Shown here: positions 14,671-22,257 of the stretch, piece after piece
How the letters are laid out: each line of letters starts with the position of its first letter
How positions within the stretch are numbered: the first letter of the stretch is position 1
Assembly: GCA_964415185.1 (NCBI GenBank)
Contig: CAYPZI010000036.1
Coordinates: 1 to 25,041 of the forward strand
Direction: 5' to 3'
DNA: 25,041 nt
Origin: CAYVBJ01 sp964415185
GTDB taxonomy: Bacteria; Bacteroidota; Rhodothermia; Balneolales; Balneolaceae
Translations under genes and position numbers: made by a program
The notes under the pieces: generated by a model
The model's input: the letters and a program-made list of their open reading frames with translations, nothing else
What the model was told of the DNA's origin: nothing
Databases searched by the model: none

Positions 14671-17154
14671 TCATATTTGACTAAACATTCGTTTCTTGCG
14701 CCGCCTTACATAGAAAAAGATTCCAAGCAAGCCGCTGCCAAAAAGGAGAAATGTTCCGGCTGCCGAAGCCCAAAACCCCGCATAATACCAGTTGGGTTCC
14801 AGCTCAAGAACCAGTTCGGATTCGCCTGCAGGTATTTCAAATCCCCTGAGTATGTAGTTGGTTCTTATAATTTCAACCGGGTTTCCATTCAGTGTTGCGC
14901 TCCATCCTGGCGGATACCAGATTTCACTCAGCACCAAAAAACCGGGGGCTTCACGTGAAAGGTCCAGTACGATTCTGTTGGCATTATATTCATTTACCGT
15001 CACGGTGGCGGCAGTATCGGGCTGAGCAGTGATTGGTTTATTTCCGGTTATGTAGGCAGTAACACCGGGATCAAAACCGTCGGTTATCGCGGTGAGAACG
15101 TCAGGCTGGCTTTCAAGTGTGTTTACTTCATCCACAAACCAGGCTTTGGGGAGCACATTTTTGTTTTCAATAACACTTCCTCTGCCGGTTTCAAACACGG
15201 TTTCTAATTCCGGCATTTCCGGTGAGCCGCCAAGAGTCAGGTACTTGATATTGAGCATACTCAAAACCGGGATATTCAGTCCGGCGGCACCGGAAAAAAA
15301 GGCACGATCAATCATATCCTGGTAATAGCCCGGCTTGGCTCCCGAATAACCGCCGGCCGACGGATAAAAATAGGATGGAACGGCATTGTTGAATGGATTG
15401 GAAAGCAAGGGCAGCGCACGGTATTTCCAACCTTCTTCGTGGGTTACATTTTCACTGATAAAAAGGTCGGTTTCATTGCCTCTTTGTTCAATTACCTGTT
15501 CAATACTTAATGACTTGTCCACAAGAGAATTCTCGCTGTGATATCGCATGCCGATACCGATCATGTCTGCTGCTGTAAGAACAGGGAGTGCAATAAGTGC
15601 TATGGAAAGTGGTAATTTACCCATGCCTGCAATCCAGAACAGGCCGAGGCCGGCCACAATGAAAAATCCGAACCGGATCGTATCACCGCGGGCCAGGTCA
15701 CGCCGGGCCGGCACAAGCTGCTCGTTGATATAGTTGTTAACTACCTGCCTGACTCTCGGGTCATCAATGGAAACCTGGTTCTGTTGCGCTACCTGTTCTG
15801 CTATTTGCGCACGCTCACCCGGTTTTTGAAAATTAAGGGCTTGGAAGCCGAGTATTATAAATAAAAGGCCTGCACCCGCAGCAATTCCAATATTTTTTTT
15901 CCAGGCAGGGGATTTGTTCTCTATCTCATTTACAATATGTTCCAGGCCGAAAAGTGCAACAACGGCAAAACAAAAAACGGTTGTCATAAGCCACATTTCC
16001 GGGACCCTGAACTTGTCGAACAGAGGAAAATAATTGAACATGAAGCTGTTCAGGAGAGTAAAGTGTTCGCCGAGTGAAAATAAAAGTGTGGCTATGCCCG
16101 GCCCTGCAAATACCCATTTCAATTCATGCTTCGAGCGAATCAAACCGGTAATAAAAAAAAGGACGGCGAGGGCACCCATATAATGAGGCCCGCTGGTGAA
16201 AGGCTTCGGGCCCCAGTAAGAGTCGCCGCTGGCACCGCCATACGAGCCGGGAATGGCCAGTGTGAGAAGCTCTCCGAAACCCTGCGACCAGGAAAAGGCA
16301 TAATCCTGTGCTAACCCGTCCGTATTTTCAATTTCGGATCCGCCTCTCATACTGAATTCCGAATATTCGGCAGTGCTCCAGTAAAGCTGAAGGGTGATAA
16401 GAAGCGCAATAAAGGATGCACCCAAAATTAGCGACGAGTGCCGGAAAAAGTCATTGAGCTTCTTCTTTTTGAGAAAAGAGACGGCATCATATAAAAAGAG
16501 GGTTACCAGCGGAAACAGAAAGAAATAGGTGACCTGGGGATGATATGCCCGCAGATGCAGGGTTACTGCAAGGGCAAAAAGAAAAAAAACCGGCCAGCGG
16601 TTTAAATTCGTCCGCGTTATCAAAATATAGCCAGAATAAATCCAGGGGATAAAAATATAAGCCATGAATTTTGCATTGTGGCCTGCCCCGATGATGATGG
16701 GGATGTAGGTGCTGAATCCTACCACGACAGCTCCGAAAACTGCGGTAAGAGGCCGCAATCCCAAAAGAAGAAACATCAGGTAGGCCCCTCCAAGCAGAAT
16801 CCAGTATTCAATGGCGGGGTAGATAAAATCGAAGAGCTTTAACAGGGTATTGTCAAGGTTTGCAATCTGCGGCGGATGTGAAATCGTGTTTGCAGGCATT
16901 CCCGAAAACATATTGGCAGCCCAGTGGGCAACATCATCATGCTGTTCCCTGTATTCAATCAGTGATTCAGCCCCGGCCCTCCATTGAATTTTGTCATTGC
17001 CCATATATTGTTTTCCGCCCAGCGTGGTGGAATAAAAAAGGATGAATGGCAAAATGAAAAGAAACAGCAGGGAAAAGATATGCTTGCGCTTCTCAGGCAG
17101 TTGATCCCAAAATCCTTTTTTAATAGCTGTTTTGTCTTTCTTTCTGGCTGGCAT
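14671..17154 (-). CDS. YfhO family multi-spanning membrane protein
   Basis: An 827-residue membrane protein of the YfhO family, related to GT-C type glycosyltransferases and in Gram-positives implicated in lipoteichoic acid or glycolipid glycosylation. Seen: a first membrane segment IFSLLFLFILPFILFYST, the extracytoplasmic GNDKIQWRAGAESLIEYR and HWAANMFSGMPANTISHPP (typical of the family's first loop), about a dozen further hydrophobic stretches, GGSYGGASGDSYWGPK-like loop sequence near residue 300, and a large C-terminal soluble part. The end has one last hydrophobic segment and RRRKKRMFSQI. The position beside two glycosyltransferases and a methyltransferase supports a surface-glycan role. 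It is 71 bases downstream of gatC on the same strand and may share its transcript. The reaction is not established. Confidence 0.88.
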   Translation of the reverse strand: MPARKKDKTAIKKGFWDQLPEKRKHIFSLLFLFILPFILFYSTTLGGKQYMGNDKIQWRAGAESLIEYREQHDDVAHWAANMFSGMPANTISHPPQIANLDNTLLKLFDFIYPAIEYWILLGGAYLMFLLLGLRPLTAVFGAVVVGFSTYIPIIIGAGHNAKFMAYIFIPWIYSGYILITRTNLNRWPVFFLFALAVTLHLRAYHPQVTYFFLFPLVTLFLYDAVSFLKKKKLNDFFRHSSLILGASFIALLITLQLYWSTAEYSEFSMRGGSEIENTDGLAQDYAFSWSQGFGELLTLAIPGSYGGASGDSYWGPKPFTSGPHYMGALAVLFFITGLIRSKHELKWVFAGPGIATLLFSLGEHFTLLNSFMFNYFPLFDKFRVPEMWLMTTVFCFAVVALFGLEHIVNEIENKSPAWKKNIGIAAGAGLLFIILGFQALNFQKPGERAQIAEQVAQQNQVSIDDPRVRQVVNNYINEQLVPARRDLARGDTIRFGFFIVAGLGLFWIAGMGKLPLSIALIALPVLTAADMIGIGMRYHSENSLVDKSLSIEQVIEQRGNETDLFISENVTHEEGWKYRALPLLSNPFNNAVPSYFYPSAGGYSGAKPGYYQDMIDRAFFSGAAGLNIPVLSMLNIKYLTLGGSPEMPELETVFETGRGSVIENKNVLPKAWFVDEVNTLESQPDVLTAITDGFDPGVTAYITGNKPITAQPDTAATVTVNEYNANRIVLDLSREAPGFLVLSEIWYPPGWSATLNGNPVEIIRTNYILRGFEIPAGESELVLELEPNWYYAGFWASAAGTFLLFGSGLLGIFFYVRRRKKRMFSQI

Positions 17155-17225
17155 GAGTGTTTTTTATCGATTTAACATCCGGGTAAACGGTTAGTGAAGA
17201 CTGAGACATTGGCCTAAATGCCCGG

Positions 17226-17513
17226 TTACTCGATTACTTTGGGTACCCGGAAATAGTCGGAATCGGCATCAGGAGCATTTTTGAGTGCATCTTTATGCGG
17301 GAGCGGGTCTTTGGCAATATCCTTGCGGAATCCGGCAGTAAATTCCGAAACATGCTCAAGTGGCTCCACATCTGAAATGTCTACTTCTTCCAGAAGGTCA
17401 ATATATTCGAGTATTCGGTTCATATCACCGGTCAGACGTTCTGTTTCATCCGGTGTTAACTGAAGCCGTGCCAGGCCGGCTACGTATTTTACATCATCTT
17501 TGGTTACACTCAT
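17226..17513 (-). CDS. gatC: Asp-tRNA(Asn)/Glu-tRNA(Gln) amidotransferase subunit C
   Basis: A 95-residue subunit of the GatCAB complex that converts Glu-tRNA(Gln) or Asp-tRNA(Asn) to the amidated form. Seen: the family opening VTKDDVKYVAGLARLQLTPD, the helical LTGDMNRILEYIDLLEEVD, then VEPLEHVSE and a C-terminus DYFRVPKVIE that matches the conserved FRVPxVIE end. Length is normal. GatA and GatB are not in this window. Upstream on the minus strand an AGGAC precedes the ATG by 6 bases, one of the few good ribosome-binding sites here, and a TAACTTTG box (17552-17545) fits the Bacteroidetes -7 element. It is divergent from the ketopantoate reductase gene. Confidence 0.95.
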   Translation of the reverse strand: MSVTKDDVKYVAGLARLQLTPDETERLTGDMNRILEYIDLLEEVDISDVEPLEHVSEFTAGFRKDIAKDPLPHKDALKNAPDADSDYFRVPKVIE

Positions 17514-17544
17514 CAGAGTCCTATTTTGTATTGTTTATAAGAAG

Positions 17545-17552
17545 CAAAGTTA
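17545..17552 (-). promoter_or_regulatory. Candidate -7 box of gatC
   Basis: TAACTTTG on the minus strand matches the TAnnTTTG element of Bacteroidetes housekeeping promoters and lies 31 bases before the gatC ATG, in the 70-base gap to the divergent reductase gene. No -33 TTG at the expected distance was clear. Confidence 0.35.
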
Positions 17553-17583
17553 AAAAAACATTTGAAGAAAGAATAAACCGATT

Positions 17584-18525
17584 ATGATACAAAAAATTTT
17601 AGTGATGGGTGCCGGAGCTGTGGGGGGTTACTTTGGCGGAAGGATTGCTGAAAATACGAAAAAGCAGGTTTTTTTGGTTGCGCGTGGCGGCCATCTCAAA
17701 AAAATAAAAGAGAGCGGATTGAAAATTTTAAGCCCTGATGGGGATGCAATTTTGAAGGTGCCCGTTTCGTCTGATCCCGTTGATTTTCCGTCACCCGATT
17801 TAATCCTGTTTACGGTAAAATCGTTTGATACGGACCAGGCCATCGGGCAGATCAAGCCGGTTGTCAGAAATGATACAGTTATTCTAACCCTGCAAAACGG
17901 AATTGAAAACTATAAGAAATTGAATGCTGTTTTCGGAGACAGGGCTCTACAAGGGCTTTGCCAGATTGGGGCAGGCCTTGAAAAACCGGGAGTGATTCGT
18001 CACGATTCTCTCGGCCTGATTATTTTCGGAGAACAAAATGGAAAGGAAACAGAAAGAACCCGAAAACTTGCGGAGCTGTTCGATCAGTCAGGTATTTCAA
18101 ATCGTGTCTCAGAAAATATAAAAAAGGAAGTGTGGCTGAAATTTGCCTGGAATACGGTTTATAACAGCCTCACAGCCGTCATGGATGTACCGGTAGATGG
18201 TTTGTATACCGGTATTCGTGCAGAGAAAGAAATAAAAAAATTACTGGAGGAAGTGAAGATTGCAGCAAAGGCGGAAGGCGTTGAGATTGAGGAAAAAGAA
18301 CTGGATGAAATCATGAATAAAAGCCGAAGCCTTGAAGGATTTATCACATCCACGCTGCGAGACCGCAGGGCCGGAAAGCCGCTCGAATACGACGGGTTAA
18401 CCGGCGCGCTGCTGCGTTCAGCAAAAAAACACGGCATAGAGCTGCCACGTTTCAGACTGTTGCATGGAATGGTGCAGGCAATAGATCAATATTCCCGTTC
18501 TTCGGAAATGCGTGACAAAAATTGA
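17584..18525 (+). CDS. panE: 2-dehydropantoate 2-reductase (ketopantoate reductase)
   Basis: A 313-residue cytoplasmic NADPH-dependent reductase of the ApbA/PanE family, which forms pantoate for coenzyme A synthesis. Seen: the N-terminal nucleotide motif ILVMGAGAVGGYFGGRIA with Gly9, Gly11 and Gly14; LFTVKSFDT; TLQNGIEN; the catalytic Lys186 in KEVWLKFAWN with Asn190; and the C-terminal GKPLEYDGLTGALLRSAKKH with the conserved Glu and basic residues of the substrate site. Length is normal. Several paralogues of this family do not act on ketopantoate, so the symbol is likely but not certain. The last 40 bases overlap the 3' end of the convergent secreted-protein gene at 18486-18525. Confidence 0.85.
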   Translation: MIQKILVMGAGAVGGYFGGRIAENTKKQVFLVARGGHLKKIKESGLKILSPDGDAILKVPVSSDPVDFPSPDLILFTVKSFDTDQAIGQIKPVVRNDTVILTLQNGIENYKKLNAVFGDRALQGLCQIGAGLEKPGVIRHDSLGLIIFGEQNGKETERTRKLAELFDQSGISNRVSENIKKEVWLKFAWNTVYNSLTAVMDVPVDGLYTGIRAEKEIKKLLEEVKIAAKAEGVEIEEKELDEIMNKSRSLEGFITSTLRDRRAGKPLEYDGLTGALLRSAKKHGIELPRFRLLHGMVQAIDQYSRSSEMRDKN

Positions 18526-19922
18526 GTTCTGTTGAGTTCACCCTTTGCGTATAGGTTGATATCCGATTTATTAACCCGGAGATTCACCCTTTTTGGGAAA
18601 TTATCCTGCTTCACATCCATATTGAGGTTTATCAGCAAATATTCGTCCTCTTCAAGTGACTTCAAGGTGACACCGTAATCGGCTATCACATCTTTTATCA
18701 GGCCAAGGCTTTTATCAAGTTCAGCTTCATAATCAACAGAATCGGCATTCGATTCTGCATTTTGGGTAAATATAATACCGGAGATGTTGTTTTGCTCACT
18801 TGCCAGTTTACGCATCTCTTCATTTAATTTTCTGAGCGATTCGTTTAACTCTTTCCGTCCAAGATTAATTGAATCACGGAGAACGGCAGCTTTATTTCTT
18901 AAACTGTCGATATCAATTCTGTATTGAAAACGCAGCGTATCGATGTTGGCGAAGTTGGATCTGTACTTATCCATCTCTTTAGCTAAAGAGTCCATGTCAA
19001 ATTTAAAATCGAAGTTAAAATCTTCGACTGAATCGGTATTTACCTTGAAATCAAATTCCATTCTGGGTGCTGACAATTGCCAATTTTCACCGCCGATATA
19101 TACTCTGAAAGTGGTTTTCAAATCCGCCTTGTAAAATACCCCGAAATCATTTAGCCGGATGAAATGCGGTTCACCGGTTATTTTTAATTTGAAATCTTCA
19201 TCCTCAAACGCTGATGAGAGAATGGTTGAAAAGATTGAAAGATCATTTTGATTGGCTTTTTTATCGAAAATCGCCTCATTTTTAACCCGTGTCTGGAACT
19301 GGCTTTCGTTTATTTTACCGTTTGAGAGTTCTTTAACATCTTTGATTCCGACTGAATATGCAGCTTTTGGCAATGAATTTGCCAGCTTTGAATCACCCGT
19401 AATAACGAATAATGACGTACGCCGGTTACCAGAAATAGGAGATTCACCCACTATAAGAAGTACTCTTTCATTTTCGGGCAGGTAGCTTACCGGAGAAAGA
19501 TAAGATTGAAAAAAATCCCGTACCTTGGCTTCAACGGATTCTTCATTGACAAGTACTTTCTCACCTTCACCGCTCTCTCCATAGACAAAGTAAAGTTTTG
19601 CATTACCGTTGCTGTTATTGACAACCCGGATAAAATCTCCGGACAAATTGCCCGGTACAGAGAGAATAATACCATAGCCGGGCTGATAATATCCGCTGAT
19701 ATCCGAAGCTGACAACATTCCGCCGCCTACTCTGATAACAGAGTCGGAATCCTGGTTATCATTTACTACTTCGGCACGAAACATCTCGGCCAAAATAGTT
19801 TTCAGGATTCGAATATCACGGTCTATTTTAGATTGATTATTATCCGGGGATTGCGCCGGTGACCCGGCGGTAATAATAAGTGATACCAGAACAGTTAAAA
19901 GAGTGTTGGCCAATATTTTCAT
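18486..19922 (-). CDS. Secreted protein of the ECF sigma operon, internally repeated
   Basis: A 478-residue protein with a signal peptide (MKILANTLLTVLVSLIITAGSPAQ), thus exported. No known domain was recognised. Residues about 130-215 (LPENERVLLIVGESPIS, later GKINESQFQTRV) resemble about 390-475 (LEEDEYLLINLNMDVK, later GELNRTQFLSRI), and residues 36-92 resemble 228-275 (ILKTIL then GYYQPGYGIIL, against IFSTIL then DFGVFYKADL). This suggests a duplicated unit. Between them lies a charged helical stretch, about 310-378 (RDSINLGRKELNESLRKLNE), likely coiled coil. The gene begins 27 bases after the anti-sigma stop on the same strand, so it is probably the operon's third member, and an envelope effector or signal sensor is plausible. 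Function unknown. Confidence 0.75.
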   Translation of the reverse strand: MKILANTLLTVLVSLIITAGSPAQSPDNNQSKIDRDIRILKTILAEMFRAEVVNDNQDSDSVIRVGGGMLSASDISGYYQPGYGIILSVPGNLSGDFIRVVNNSNGNAKLYFVYGESGEGEKVLVNEESVEAKVRDFFQSYLSPVSYLPENERVLLIVGESPISGNRRTSLFVITGDSKLANSLPKAAYSVGIKDVKELSNGKINESQFQTRVKNEAIFDKKANQNDLSIFSTILSSAFEDEDFKLKITGEPHFIRLNDFGVFYKADLKTTFRVYIGGENWQLSAPRMEFDFKVNTDSVEDFNFDFKFDMDSLAKEMDKYRSNFANIDTLRFQYRIDIDSLRNKAAVLRDSINLGRKELNESLRKLNEEMRKLASEQNNISGIIFTQNAESNADSVDYEAELDKSLGLIKDVIADYGVTLKSLEEDEYLLINLNMDVKQDNFPKRVNLRVNKSDINLYAKGELNRTQFLSRISEEREY

Positions 19923-19949
19923 TTTCGGACTCCAATTGATTTTTTAAAA

Positions 19950-20639
19950 TTATTCCTGTTGTGTGCTGATTGCATACAGAAGCCCGTTCAGAGTTTGATC
20001 GGTCTGACGGAACCGGTTGTATGTAACCTCCTCAAGTTGTGCGATGCCGCCACCCAGAAGCTGCAGGTCATTTGCTCGCTGTGTTTCGAAGTAATCAACA
20101 ATTTGTATCATTGCTTCTTCGAATTGTTCATTTTGCTGTTCCTGCGCTTGCCGGATAAGGTTGGCGGCGAGCACTGCGTTTTCCTGCCTGATTTGCTGAA
20201 CCAGAGCATCAGCTTCATCTTTACTGAGGCCGTTACTCTGATTGTGAACAACCGGAGCACCGCCAAAGGCAAGAGTGAGGCCGTCACCTGTAGTGCTTAC
20301 AGTCAGCTTAGCAGCCGAAGCCAACAAGACGGCAATCAAAAACAGGGCAGCCAGCGAAAGTGCCGTTTTACCTAATGTTGATCTCGGAGTCAGAACTTTT
20401 CTGATCTCTTCGATACGGGCAGCCACCCGGCCTTTCTCGGGATTCATCATTAAGAGCTTTGCACCAGACTCTTCGCTTTGTATCTGCTGCAATAAAGACC
20501 GTGTTTCACTCATTTCATCGAGCTCCTTTTTCAGCCCGGGATCTTTTTCCAGAAGCTGTTCAAATTCAGCTTTCTTATCTTTGCTCATCTCGTCATAGAG
20601 ATAATCCATCATGAGAAGTCTTGCATCCTGCTTATTCAT
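19950..20639 (-). CDS. Membrane anti-sigma factor (non-zinc type), inferred
   Basis: A 229-residue protein with one central membrane segment, KTALSLAALFLIAVLLASAA (about 91-110). The N-terminal part, MNKQDARLLMMDYLYDEMSK then EFEQLLEKDPGLKKELDEM, is the acidic helical arrangement seen in cytoplasmic anti-sigma domains, which begin with a short YLYDEM-like helix; the usual zinc-binding His/Cys set is absent. The periplasmic part (about 112-229) is rich in Gln and Glu and likely coiled coil (LVQQIRQENAVLAANLIRQA). The ATG overlaps the sigma factor stop by 8 bases, as is usual for a sigma/anti-sigma pair. It would hold the sigma at the membrane until an envelope signal acts. The role rests on position and layout rather than a strong motif. 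Confidence 0.78.
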   Translation of the reverse strand: MNKQDARLLMMDYLYDEMSKDKKAEFEQLLEKDPGLKKELDEMSETRSLLQQIQSEESGAKLLMMNPEKGRVAARIEEIRKVLTPRSTLGKTALSLAALFLIAVLLASAAKLTVSTTGDGLTLAFGGAPVVHNQSNGLSKDEADALVQQIRQENAVLAANLIRQAQEQQNEQFEEAMIQIVDYFETQRANDLQLLGGGIAQLEEVTYNRFRQTDQTLNGLLYAISTQQE

Positions 20640-21201
20640 AACTCATTATGTCTTTGTTGATATTCCACTTTTCAAAAATTTTTCTCAGGGCTTTTAAGCC
20701 GTAATACATTCTGGATTTCACCGTATTTTCCGGCTCATCGAGAACCTCGGCAATTTCCCGGAATGTCATTTCTTCAAATTCTTTCAGTATTATTACCGTG
20801 CGCTGTGCATCCGGTATGGAAGCGAGAGCCTGCTGAAGAATCATTTGCAGTTCTTTGTCAGCCAGTTTCGAATAAGGCGAATGATCTGCAGACCTGTTTT
20901 GCACATGCAGTACATTTTCAAGGGGTGTCGACCGTCGCCTGCCGGCCCTTTTTAATTCATCGAGACAGAGGTTGTTGGCAATCCTGTAAATCCAGGAAGA
21001 AAATTTCTGTTCGTCATCAAGAGTATCAATCCGGTGATAAACCTTGATAAATGTTTTTTGAGTGATCTCCATCGCTTCGTCTCTGTCTGCAAAAAACCGG
21101 TATGCAAACCGGTGAATTTTATCCTGCCAGCGATTCACAAGGAAATTAAATGCAGCGGTATCTCCGCCGCGGATACTGCGAATAAGTTGTGCATCCTCCA
21201 T
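20632..21201 (-). CDS. ECF-type RNA polymerase sigma factor (sigma-70 family)
   Basis: A group 4 sigma factor, about 189 residues. Seen: region 2, FNFLVNRWQDKIHRFAYRFF through EAMEITQKTFIKVYHRID and FSSWIYRIANNLCLDELKR (the promoter-melting and -10-binding helices), and region 4, SIPDAQRTVIILKEFEEMTF with REIAEVLDEPENTVKSRMYYGLKAL, the -35-binding helix-turn-helix. Region 3 is absent, as expected for ECF members. I take the ATG at 21201, giving MEDAQLIRSIRGGDTAAFN; a TTG at 21222 adds seven residues but has no ribosome-binding site. The stop overlaps the anti-sigma start by 8 bases. Which promoters it reads, and whether it autoregulates, cannot be seen. Confidence 0.93.
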   Translation of the reverse strand: MEDAQLIRSIRGGDTAAFNFLVNRWQDKIHRFAYRFFADRDEAMEITQKTFIKVYHRIDTLDDEQKFSSWIYRIANNLCLDELKRAGRRRSTPLENVLHVQNRSADHSPYSKLADKELQMILQQALASIPDAQRTVIILKEFEEMTFREIAEVLDEPENTVKSRMYYGLKALRKIFEKWNINKDIMSYE

Positions 21202-21376
21202 GTCTTTCAGCTTCTTTGTCAAATCACAGGAGATCTGAAATTTTCAAGATAATTTATATATGTAGACGAAGAAGGCAGGGGATAAGTTTTATTTGGAGAT
21301 AAATTTATTTTTTAATGGCAAACAGGAGTGAAGATTGATCACTGTAAGTGAGATGGTAAAGACGGCTAAAAACAAA

Positions 21377-21406
21377 AAAAGCCCGCTAATGATTTAGCAG
21401 GCTTTT
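21377..21406 (-). terminator. Rho-independent terminator of the cold-shock gene
   Basis: AAAAGCCCGCTAA (21377-21389) and TTAGCAGGCTTTT (21394-21406) form a stem with a 4-base loop. The one mismatch becomes a G-U wobble when read on the minus strand, and there the stem is followed by TTTTTTTGTTTTT, so it acts on the csp transcript, 27 bases past its stop. Confidence 0.85.
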
Positions 21407-21432
21407 AAATATAAGTCTTAAAATACGTGAGG

Positions 21433-21648
21433 CTACTGGTAATCCAGGCTTCTTACATTTAACGCACTTAATCCTTTTGGTGTGTCTTCGACTTCAAACT
21501 CAACTGATTCATTTTCTTCGAGTCCCTGGTCATTATCCAGACCTTCAACATTGTTTCTGTGCACGAAGATATCTTTGCTACCGTCTTCCGGTTCAATAAA
21601 TCCGAAGCCTTTTTGTGTGTCGAAAAATTTTACTTTGCCTTGTTTCAT
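21433..21648 (-). CDS. Cold-shock domain protein (CspA family)
   Basis: A 71-residue single cold-shock domain that binds single-stranded RNA or DNA as a chaperone. Seen: MKQGKVKFFDTQKGFGFI with the RNP1 motif KGFGFI (about 13-18), the RNP2 motif DIFVHRNN (about 26-33), and the closing VEFEVEDTPKGLSALNV. Acidic residues are frequent (EPEDGSKD, NDQGLEENE). Single gene with its own terminator. No Shine-Dalgarno site before the ATG; the upstream 100 bases are AT-rich as for other cold-shock leaders, with a TATATTTTT stretch on the minus strand near 21730 as a possible promoter. Whether it is cold-induced cannot be told. Confidence 0.95.
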   Translation of the reverse strand: MKQGKVKFFDTQKGFGFIEPEDGSKDIFVHRNNVEGLDNDQGLEENESVEFEVEDTPKGLSALNVRSLDYQ

Positions 21649-22173
21649 AAATGGTATTGTGTATTGTTTTGTACACCGGACAGGTTGTATCTGATGAAAA
21701 GGTGTTTATTGTAACGTGTCTTTCCTAAAAATATACTTTGACAGGTGGGTTATTATGTATTGAATTAAATATCGGGATTATATTTGAGAATACCAACTAT
21801 TAATATGATCAAATGAAGGAGGACACATCTGTAAAAAGATGCGAGAACCTTTTTCGAACATCGAAGCCGCCGGGGTTTCACGCTAAGGACGCCATGAATG
21901 CGCAAAGGTCGCGGTTTTTTAAAATCAAGCTGGGAAATGGGTGGAGTTCATACCTGACTCTGCGCGATAAGCCCTGTTTTTATCTGTTTCATAAGCTATT
22001 GAAATGTTAAAACAGATTAGCGAATCAGTGTCTGTAACTTCAGCTTTTCTAATGTTTAAATTTTTAATCATGCTATATTATTTATTGGTGTAATCTAAAA
22101 AACAACGCCCCGGATAAATTTTAGATTGTATTTCCTGTCATTAACCCCTAATTTGATTTTTATGATATCGAAT
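21649..22173. other. Gene-free stretch between csp and tRNA-Pro
   Basis: 525 bases without a credible gene. A 65-codon plus-strand frame (21813-22010) runs straight through the dispersed repeat and has no recognisable protein pattern. The stretch holds repeat copy B at 21875-21920, the csp promoter region on the minus strand, and a TATGAT at 22161-22166 that may be the tRNA's -10 box, 8 bases before its first base. Confidence 0.6.
21875..21920 (+). repeat. Dispersed repeat, copy B
   Basis: Reads GTTTCACGCTAAGGACGCCA and then TGAATGCGCAAAGGTCGCGG before a T-run. It matches copy A (6600-6645, minus strand) at 34 of 46 positions by hand alignment, with the start GTTTCACGC and the blocks ATGCG and AAAG conserved. 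Extragenic in both cases. Confidence 0.6.
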
Positions 22174-22247
22174 CGGGGCGTGGCGTAGTCCGGTAGCGCA
22201 CTCGGCTGGGGGCCGAGGGGTCGCAGGTTCAAATCCTGTCGCCCCGA
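22174..22247 (+). tRNA. tRNA-Pro (anticodon GGG)
   Basis: A 74-base cloverleaf. The acceptor stem CGGGGCG (22174-22180) pairs with CGCCCCG (22240-22246), with A as discriminator. The D-arm is GCGT/GCGC. The anticodon stem CTCGG/CCGAG encloses the loop CTGGGGG with anticodon GGG at 22208-22210. The T-arm GCAGG/CCTGT encloses TTCAAAT. The unusual C1-G72 pair is characteristic of bacterial tRNA-Pro. The CCA end is not encoded. The 3' end is 10 bases from the stop of the convergent hsdR gene. Confidence 0.96.
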
Positions 22248-22257
22248 CATAATTAAT

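Noticed and set aside
14548..14958. 136-codon plus-strand frame
   Set aside because: It runs through the inverted repeat and then antisense to the end of the YfhO gene; no protein pattern.
21813..22010. 65-codon plus-strand frame in the gap after csp
   Set aside because: It reads straight through the dispersed repeat, has no recognisable motif, and its AAGGAGG-like bases near the ATG lie inside the frame.
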